This document shows positions 59,116-64,000 of a DNA stretch of 64,000 nucleotides, one piece after another. This stretch comes from Microbacterium indicum DSM 19969 (GTDB lineage Bacteria; Actinomycetota; Actinomycetes; Actinomycetales; Microbacteriaceae): NCBI RefSeq assembly GCF_000422385.1, contig NZ_AULR01000001.1:480783-544782 (forward strand), given 5' to 3'. The notes below the pieces were generated by a model. The model was not told where the DNA came from, made no database searches, and worked only from the letters and a program-made list of their open reading frames with translations. Position 1 is the stretch's first letter; every line of letters begins with the position of its first letter. The position numbers and the translations under genes were made by a program.

Positions 59116-61278
59116 TCAGAGCGTGCAGCTGACGCAGCCCTCGACCTCGGTGCCCTCGAGTGCCATCTGGCGCAGACGCACGTAGTAGATCGTCTTGATG
59201 CCCTTGCGCCAGGCGTAGATCTGGGCCTTGTTGATGTCGCGCGTCGTCGCCGTGTCGGGGAAGAACAGCGTGAGCGAGAGGCCCTGGTCGACGTGCCGGG
59301 TCGCGGCGGCGTAGGTGTCGACGACCTTCTGGTAGCCGATCTCGTACGCGTCCTGGTAGTACTCCAGGTTGTCGTTCGTCATGAACGGCGCCGGGTAGTA
59401 CACGCGACCGAGCTTGCCTTCCTTGCGGATCTCGATCTTCGAGGCGATCGGGTGGATCGACGCCGTCGAGTTGTTGATGTACGAGATCGAGCCGGTCGGC
59501 GGGACGGCCTGCAGGTTCTGGTTGTACATGCCGTGCTTCTGGACCTGGGCCCTGAGCTCGCGCCAGTCGTCCTGCGTCGGGATGTGGTGCTGCGCGAACA
59601 GCTCGGCGACGCGGGCCGTCGCGGGCGCCCACTCCTGCTCGGTGTACTTGTCGAAGAACTCGCCCGACGCGTACTTCGAGTCGGCGAAGCCCTCGAACGA
59701 GACGCCGCGCTCGCGCGCGATCTCCATCGACGCCGTGATGGCGTGGAAGAGCACCGTGTAGAAGTAGATGTTCGTGAAGTCGACGCCCTCTTCGGATCCG
59801 TAGAAGATCCGCTCGCGCGACAGGTAGCCGTGGAGGTTCATCTGGCCGAGGCCGATCGCGTGCGAGCGGTCGTTGCCGTCGGCGATCGAGCGCACCGACT
59901 CGATGTCGGACTGGTCGCTCACGGCGGTGAGGCCGCGGACGGCCGTGTTGACGGTGCGGCCGAGGCTCTCGGCGTCCATCGTCAGCGCGATATTCAGCGA
60001 ACCGAGATTGCAGCTGATGTCCTTGCCGATCTGGTCGTACGACAGGTCGACGTTCAGGGTCGTGGGCGTGTTCACCTGCAGGATCTCGCTGCAGAGGTTC
60101 GACATGTTGATGCGGCCCTTGATGGGGTTGGCCGCGTTCACCGTGTCCTCGAACATGACGTACGGGTAGCCCGACTCGAACTGCACCTCGGCGAGGGTCT
60201 GGAAGAACTGACGCGCGTTGATCTTCGTCTTCTTGATGCGCGGGTCGTCGACCATCTCGCGGTACTTCTCGGTCACCGAGATGTCGCCGAAGGGCACGCC
60301 GTAGACGCGCTCGACGTCGTAGGGCGAGAAGAGGTACATGTCCTCGTCGTTCTTCGCGAGCTCGAACGTGATGTCGGGCACCACGACGCCCAGCGAGAGC
60401 GTCTTGATGCGGATCTTCTCGTCGGCGTTCTCGCGCTTGGTGTCGAGGAACTTCATGATGTCGGGGTGGTGCGCGTTGAGGTACACCGCGCCCGCGCCCT
60501 GACGCGCGCCGAGCTGGTTCGCGTAGCTGAACGAGTCCTCGAGCAGCTTCATGACGGGGAGGATGCCGCTCGACTGGTTCTCGATCTGCTTGATCGGGGC
60601 GCCGGCCTCGCGGATGTTCGAGAGGAGGAGCGCCACGCCGCCGCCGCGCTTCGAGAGCTGCAGCGCCGAGTTGATCGAGCGGGCGATCGACTCCATGTTG
60701 TCCTCGATGCGCAGGAGGAAGCAGCTGACGAGCTCGCCGCGCTGCGCCTTGCCGGCGTTGAGGAAGGTCGGGGTCGCGGGCTGGAAGCGGCCCGAGAGGA
60801 TCTCGTCGACGAGGTTCCAGGCGAGCTTCTCGTCGCCGTCGGCGAGCGCGAGGCTCGTCATGACGACGCGGTCCTCGAAGCGCTCGAGGTAGCGCTTGCC
60901 GTCGAACGTCTTGAGCGTGTAGCTCGTGTAGTACTTGAACGCGCCGAGGAAGGTCTCGAAGCGGAACTTCTGCGCGTAGGCGTGCTCGTTGAGCTTCTCG
61001 ATGAACGAGAACTCGTACTTGTCGATGACGGCGCCCTCGTAGTACTCCTTCTCGACGAGGTAGTCGAGGCGCTCGCGCAGCGAGTGGAAGAACACCGTGT
61101 TCTGGTTGACGTGCTGCAGGAAGTACTCGCGCGTCGCTCGCTTGTCGGCGTCGAACTGGATCTGCCCGTTCGCGTCGTACAGGTTCAGCATCGCATTGAG
61201 GGAGTGGTAGTCCATCCCATCGAACGCGGGGTTGCTCTTGAAGTCGAACCGCTCCGCGGTCAGAGTTCCTTCCACCAT
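59116..61278 (-). CDS. nrdE: Class Ib ribonucleotide reductase alpha subunit
   Basis: Catalytic subunit of 720 residues reducing ribonucleoside diphosphates. The N-terminus [17 protein letters not shown] is typical of NrdE, without the ATP-cone of NrdA. The redox motifs are intact: [21 protein letters not shown]-equivalent [29 protein letters not shown] and the C-terminal CVSCTL pair that receives electrons from NrdH. The ATG at 61278 lies within the end of nrdI (19-base overlap); upstream in-frame sequence belongs to nrdI's other frame. Confidence 0.97.
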   Translation of the reverse strand: MVEGTLTAERFDFKSNPAFDGMDYHSLNAMLNLYDANGQIQFDADKRATREYFLQHVNQNTVFFHSLRERLDYLVEKEYYEGAVIDKYEFSFIEKLNEHAYAQKFRFETFLGAFKYYTSYTLKTFDGKRYLERFEDRVVMTSLALADGDEKLAWNLVDEILSGRFQPATPTFLNAGKAQRGELVSCFLLRIEDNMESIARSINSALQLSKRGGGVALLLSNIREAGAPIKQIENQSSGILPVMKLLEDSFSYANQLGARQGAGAVYLNAHHPDIMKFLDTKRENADEKIRIKTLSLGVVVPDITFELAKNDEDMYLFSPYDVERVYGVPFGDISVTEKYREMVDDPRIKKTKINARQFFQTLAEVQFESGYPYVMFEDTVNAANPIKGRINMSNLCSEILQVNTPTTLNVDLSYDQIGKDISCNLGSLNIALTMDAESLGRTVNTAVRGLTAVSDQSDIESVRSIADGNDRSHAIGLGQMNLHGYLSRERIFYGSEEGVDFTNIYFYTVLFHAITASMEIARERGVSFEGFADSKYASGEFFDKYTEQEWAPATARVAELFAQHHIPTQDDWRELRAQVQKHGMYNQNLQAVPPTGSISYINNSTASIHPIASKIEIRKEGKLGRVYYPAPFMTNDNLEYYQDAYEIGYQKVVDTYAAATRHVDQGLSLTLFFPDTATTRDINKAQIYAWRKGIKTIYYVRLRQMALEGTEVEGCVSCTL

Positions 61279-61688
61279 GTGTCCAATCCTTCGCTCACGC
61301 GATCTACGTCTTCTGGGGTGCCGAAGAGCTCGACTCTGTCCAGGAGCGGAACCTGGCACTTTCGGCTGATGATGTCGCCGGCGATGCAGTACGCCTCGCC
61401 GAAGTTGGTGTTGCCCGTGGAGATGACACCGCGGATCCAGCGGCGATTGCTCTCGTCGTTGAGGAAGCGGATCACCTGCTTCGGGACCGCGCCCTCGCCG
61501 TTTCCTCCGCCGTACGTCGGGAGGACGAGCACGAACGGCTCCGATACCCGGAGCGGGTCGTCCCCCCGATGCAGCGGGATGCGCTCGGCCGGGAAGCCGA
61601 GCTTCTCGACGAATCGGGCGGTGTTGCCCGAGACGCTCGAGAAGTAGACCAGATGCGGGGCCTCCGCCTCTGTCGCCGTCGCGGTCAT
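61260..61688 (-). CDS. nrdI: NrdI flavodoxin-like activator of class Ib RNR
   Basis: FMN protein of 142 residues that supplies the oxidant for assembling the NrdF cofactor. [19 protein letters not shown] is the FMN phosphate loop, and PTYGGGNG and [16 protein letters not shown] complete the flavin site. It overlaps nrdE by 19 bases and follows nrdH by 32. Confidence 0.95.
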   Translation of the reverse strand: MTATATEAEAPHLVYFSSVSGNTARFVEKLGFPAERIPLHRGDDPLRVSEPFVLVLPTYGGGNGEGAVPKQVIRFLNDESNRRWIRGVISTGNTNFGEAYCIAGDIISRKCQVPLLDRVELFGTPEDVDRVSEGLDTWWKEL

Positions 61689-61720
61689 GATCGTTTCCTC
61701 TCTCGCCGCGTCAGCGCCTG

Positions 61721-61954
61721 TTACGCGAGACGAGCCGCGAGCTCGTCGATCTTGTCGGGGCGGAAGCCCGACCAGTGCTCCTCGTCGGCGATGACGACGG
61801 GAGCCTGCAGGTAGCCGAGGGCCTTGACCTGCTCGAGCGCGTCAGCGTTCTCGGTGACGTCGGTGACCTCGTACTCGATGCCCTTCGCGTCGAGCGCACG
61901 GTAGGTCGCGTTGCACTGCACGCAGGCAGGCTTGCTGTAGACGGTGATCGCCAT
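61721..61954 (-). CDS. nrdH: NrdH-redoxin
   Basis: Small glutaredoxin-like protein of 77 residues, the electron donor to NrdE. The active site is CVQC at about 11-14 after ITVYSKPA, and the C-terminal [10 protein letters not shown] is the NrdH signature. A strong GGAGGGG ribosome site precedes the ATG. It is the first gene of nrdHIEF. Confidence 0.96.
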   Translation of the reverse strand: MAITVYSKPACVQCNATYRALDAKGIEYEVTDVTENADALEQVKALGYLQAPVVIADEEHWSGFRPDKIDELAARLA

Positions 61955-62006
61955 GATTTCCCCTCCGGATCGATGTCTGTGCCAGCGGAGCGCCGCCGGG
62001 ACTTCA

Positions 62007-62055
62007 ATACTACATATGGGGGCGCACCTACGGGGGCACCACTAGGTGTAGTAGT
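62007..62055 (-). promoter_or_regulatory. nrdHIEF promoter and candidate NrdR boxes
   Basis: TAGTAT on the minus strand (62012-62007) is a likely -10, with a leader of about 45 bases. ACTACATAT at 62009 and CACTAGGTGTAGTAGT at 62040-62055 resemble NrdR boxes, and the two blocks start 31 bases apart, the usual spacing. The left block matches only in its first half, so this is tentative. Confidence 0.4.
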
Positions 62056-62068
62056 TACATCTCTGTCA

Positions 62069-62186
62069 TTCTCCACAGTTCTCCACGCCCTGTCCACACC
62101 CTTCTGCACGGGTCCGTCCACAGCACAGAGCCCTCGAGAACCGCGAGATCGCGCGCTTCTCGGGCCCCGCGGAGTCGTTCTCCACA
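62069..62186 (+). promoter_or_regulatory. Cluster of five DnaA-box-like motifs
   Basis: TTCTCCACA (62069-62077), TTCTCCACG (62079-62087), CTGTCCACA (62090-62098), CCGTCCACA (62114-62122) and TTCTCCACA (62178-62186) all run in the same direction and match the actinobacterial DnaA-box consensus TTGTCCACA at 7 or 8 of 9 bases. A sixth, weaker TTCTGCACG lies at 62102-62110. They occupy the 330-base gap between nrdH and the divergent acyl-CoA dehydrogenase gene. The rest of this gap is GC-rich and holds no gene. Confidence 0.5.
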
Positions 62187-62283
62187 CCCCCGACGGTACG
62201 CACGACCACCGACATCCGAACGCCTGAGGATGCGCCGGTCGGCGTGTCGCGCCGCGCCCCTCTCGCGTCCCTAGGCTGGGCTC

Positions 62284-63432
62284 ATGTCGCCCCCCTTCGA
62301 CCCCCGTGACCACCTGCCCGACGACCTCCTCGAGCGGATCCGCTCCCGCGCCGACCAGGTCGATCGCGACAATGCCTTCCCCGACGAGGACCTCGCGGAG
62401 CTCCGCGATGCCGGATACCTGCGGATCCTCGTCAACGGATCCGCCGGCGGCGCGGGCCTGAGCCTCGAGCAGGCGTCCGTCCTGCAGCAGCGCCTCGCGA
62501 CGGCGGCGCCTGCGACGGCTCTCGCGATCAACATGCACCTCGTGTGGACCGCGGCCGCGAAGATCCTCCGCGAGCGCGGCGACCACAGCCTGCGTTTCGT
62601 GGAGGAGGAGGCCGCGTCCGGCGAGGTGTTCGCCTTCGGCATCAGCGAGCCGGGTAACGAGCTCATGCTCTTCGCGAGCGGCACCGACGCCGTTCGCCTG
62701 CCGGGCGGCGGGTACGCGTTCACGGGCACGAAGATCTTCATGTCGCTCGCGCCCATCTGGACGCGGCTGGGCGTGCACGGGCTCGACGCCGCGGGCGGGG
62801 ACCCCGAGCTCGTCTTCGCCTTCCTCGAGCGCTCCGACGACGTCGTCACCCACGACGACTGGGACACCCTGGGTATGCGCGGCACGCAGAGCCGCACGAC
62901 CGAGCTCCGCGGGGCCGAGGCGGCCGCCGACCGCATCGTGCGACGCGTCGCGCCCGGACCCGGCTCAGACCTGCTGCAGTACGCGATCTTCGCCGCCTTC
63001 TCGCTGCTCGTGGCGTCGGTCTACACCGGCGTCGCGCAGCGCGCGCTCGAGCTCGCGGCGGAGGCGGCGCGCTCGCGCGCCTCGAAGCGCACGGGGCTCG
63101 CGAAGAGCGAGGATCCCGTCGTGCGCGACCGCGTCGGCGAGGCGGCGATCGCCCACGACGCGCTCGTGCTCGAGCTCTCCGCGCTCATGCGCGGGCTCGA
63201 CGAGCACGCCGCATGGGGATCGCGCGCCTTCGCCCTCTTCTCGGGCATGAAGGTGCGCGCCGTCACGACGGCGGCCCGCATCGTCGACGCGGCGCTGCTC
63301 GTCGCCGGCGGGGCATCGTTCCGCAACGGGAACGAGCTCGCGCGCCTCTCGCGCGACGTCCGCGCGGGCGGGTTCCACCCGTCGTCGACCGACGCGGCAC
63401 GCCAGACGGCGGCAGCGGTCTGGCTCGACTGA
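62284..63432 (+). CDS. Acyl-CoA dehydrogenase family protein
   Basis: Flavoenzyme-like protein of 382 residues with the three-domain ACAD layout. N-terminal helices (LPDDLLERIRSRADQV, AELRDAGYLRILV), a middle beta domain with FAFGISEPGNE and the acyl/FAD region YAFTGTKIFMSLAP, then a C-terminal helical domain. The usual catalytic glutamate cannot be identified with confidence; the sequence is closer to the DszC/HsaA-like and nitroalkane-oxidase-like branches than to classical fatty-acid dehydrogenases. TAGGCT lies 7 bases before the ATG, so it is probably leaderless. Confidence 0.85.
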   Translation: MSPPFDPRDHLPDDLLERIRSRADQVDRDNAFPDEDLAELRDAGYLRILVNGSAGGAGLSLEQASVLQQRLATAAPATALAINMHLVWTAAAKILRERGDHSLRFVEEEAASGEVFAFGISEPGNELMLFASGTDAVRLPGGGYAFTGTKIFMSLAPIWTRLGVHGLDAAGGDPELVFAFLERSDDVVTHDDWDTLGMRGTQSRTTELRGAEAAADRIVRRVAPGPGSDLLQYAIFAAFSLLVASVYTGVAQRALELAAEAARSRASKRTGLAKSEDPVVRDRVGEAAIAHDALVLELSALMRGLDEHAAWGSRAFALFSGMKVRAVTTAARIVDAALLVAGGASFRNGNELARLSRDVRAGGFHPSSTDAARQTAAAVWLD

Positions 63433-63451
63433 GCGCGCGCCGCGGGCGCGA

Positions 63452-63505
63452 TTTCGGGGGAGAAGCGTCTCTGCGCGGAAGCGCGGAGTCGGTTCTCCCC
63501 CGAAA
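63452..63505. terminator. Compound inverted repeat between the acyl-CoA dehydrogenase and rRNA terminator
   Basis: TTTCGGGGGAGAA (63452-63464) pairs perfectly with TTCTCCCCCGAAA (63493-63505). Inside, CTCTGCGC and GCGCGGAG can form a second stem. It lies 20 bases after the acyl-CoA dehydrogenase stop. Confidence 0.6.
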
Positions 63506-63510
63506 CGCAG

Positions 63511-63540
63511 AAAAGGCCACCCGTCATCGGGTGGCCTTTT
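63511..63540 (-). terminator. Rho-independent terminator of the rRNA operon
   Basis: A 13-bp stem (AAAAGGCCACCCG with its complement CGGGTGGCCTTTT) and a 4-base loop follow the 5S gene; the minus-strand product ends in a T-run. Its symmetry lets it work in both directions. Confidence 0.85.
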
Positions 63541-63552
63541 CCTCAAGTTAAG

Positions 63553-63669
63553 TCCGGCGGTGTCCTACTCTCCCACAAGGTCCCCCTTGCAGTACCATCG
63601 GCGCTGAGAGGCTTAGCTTCCGGGTTCGGAATGTGACCGGGCGTTTCCCTCTCGCTATAACCACCGAAA
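63553..63669 (-). rRNA. rrf: 5S ribosomal RNA
   Basis: Read on the minus strand the gene starts GTTTCGGTGGTTATAGCGAG and ends near GGACACCGCCGGAC. ACATTCCGAACCCGGAAGCT and GATGGTACTGCA are the conserved loop B/C and loop D/E segments, and the ends pair to form helix I. Length about 117 bases. Ends are estimated to within a few bases. Confidence 0.95.
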
Positions 63670-63805
63670 CACTCATCACCACACCACAAAAGCAGTGGGA
63701 AAACCGTGTTCCAACAGGCATAAGCACTATTAGAATTATCAGACTCTCACGAGCACAACGATCGTACCCTGAGAACCACAAAGTGGACGCGAACAAACAA
63801 AAACG

Positions 63806-64000
<195 letters not shown>

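Noticed and set aside
63671..63805. tRNA gene in the rRNA spacer
   Set aside because: No TTCGA-type T-loop or acceptor stem pairing is visible; the spacer is simple AT-richer sequence.

Overview
The window is chromosomal DNA of a very high-GC Gram-positive bacterium, most likely an actinomycete of the Microbacteriaceae or a close relative. The pointers are a single-chain Kgd/OdhA-type 2-oxoglutarate dehydrogenase, a SigR/RsrA-type redox sigma and zinc anti-sigma pair, class Ib nrdHIEF, metY with metX, a MocR regulator paired with a YczE membrane protein, GTG starts, and many apparently leaderless transcripts. Taxonomy is inferred; the partial 23S and complete 5S genes at the right end would settle it.

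Layout. 1-2030: K+ uptake (trkA-type start, trkH) and a divergent ArsR-type regulator. 2049-7751: phosphonate locus, phnDCE facing left, with a divergent FAD oxidoreductase and phosphonatase-like HAD enzyme; the shared intergenic region carries PHO-box-like direct repeats. 7888-10520: GNAT, ung, phosphoribosyltransferase, SDR. 10614-13911: metY and metX, separated by two broken genes. 13936-17614: LacI regulator, MFS transporter and carboxylesterase with a clear operator. 17634-18851: a second MFS transporter. 18952-26231: an oligosaccharide locus with LacI, GH1-like enzyme, ABC importer and secreted GH93-like enzyme with three matching operators. 26325-31019: mixed metabolic genes (thiamine-binding protein, GT87-like enzyme, NAD(P)HX dehydratase, two oxidoreductases) with a 71-bp tandem repeat. 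31097-37405: two CNNM/CorC proteins and kgd, followed by a gene-free 181-bp tandem repeat. 37901-42103: MOSC protein, YczE/YczR pair, Eis-like acetyltransferase. 42127-46084: anti-sigma, sigma, aroA, rsgA, peroxiredoxin. 46089-49950: CitA/CitB-type two-component system divergent from a CitMHS transporter. 49951-56954: hydrolase, coiled-coil orphan, a LacI-controlled operon (Gfo/Idh, Dabb, LacI, UPF0303), tatA, and a divergent nucleoside hydrolase/ribokinase pair. 56961-57747: fused remnants of a lipid kinase and an integrase. 58111-61954: nrdHIEF, with candidate NrdR sites and a cluster of DnaA-box-like motifs upstream. 62284-63432: acyl-CoA dehydrogenase. 63511-64000: terminator, 5S and the 3' part of 23S rRNA on the minus strand.

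How genes work together. Three catabolic loci each pair a LacI repressor with a palindrome I could find by eye next to the genes it probably controls. The phosphonate locus couples import (PhnDCE) to a proposed amine oxidation and C-P hydrolysis route, with a probable phosphate-starvation switch. SigR has a SigH/SigR-type promoter lying inside the start of aroA, so the redox sigma probably controls its own gene. The most unusual features are the DnaA-box cluster near the ribonucleotide reductase operon, the PHO-box arrays, the two intergenic tandem repeats and the two fused-remnant scars.
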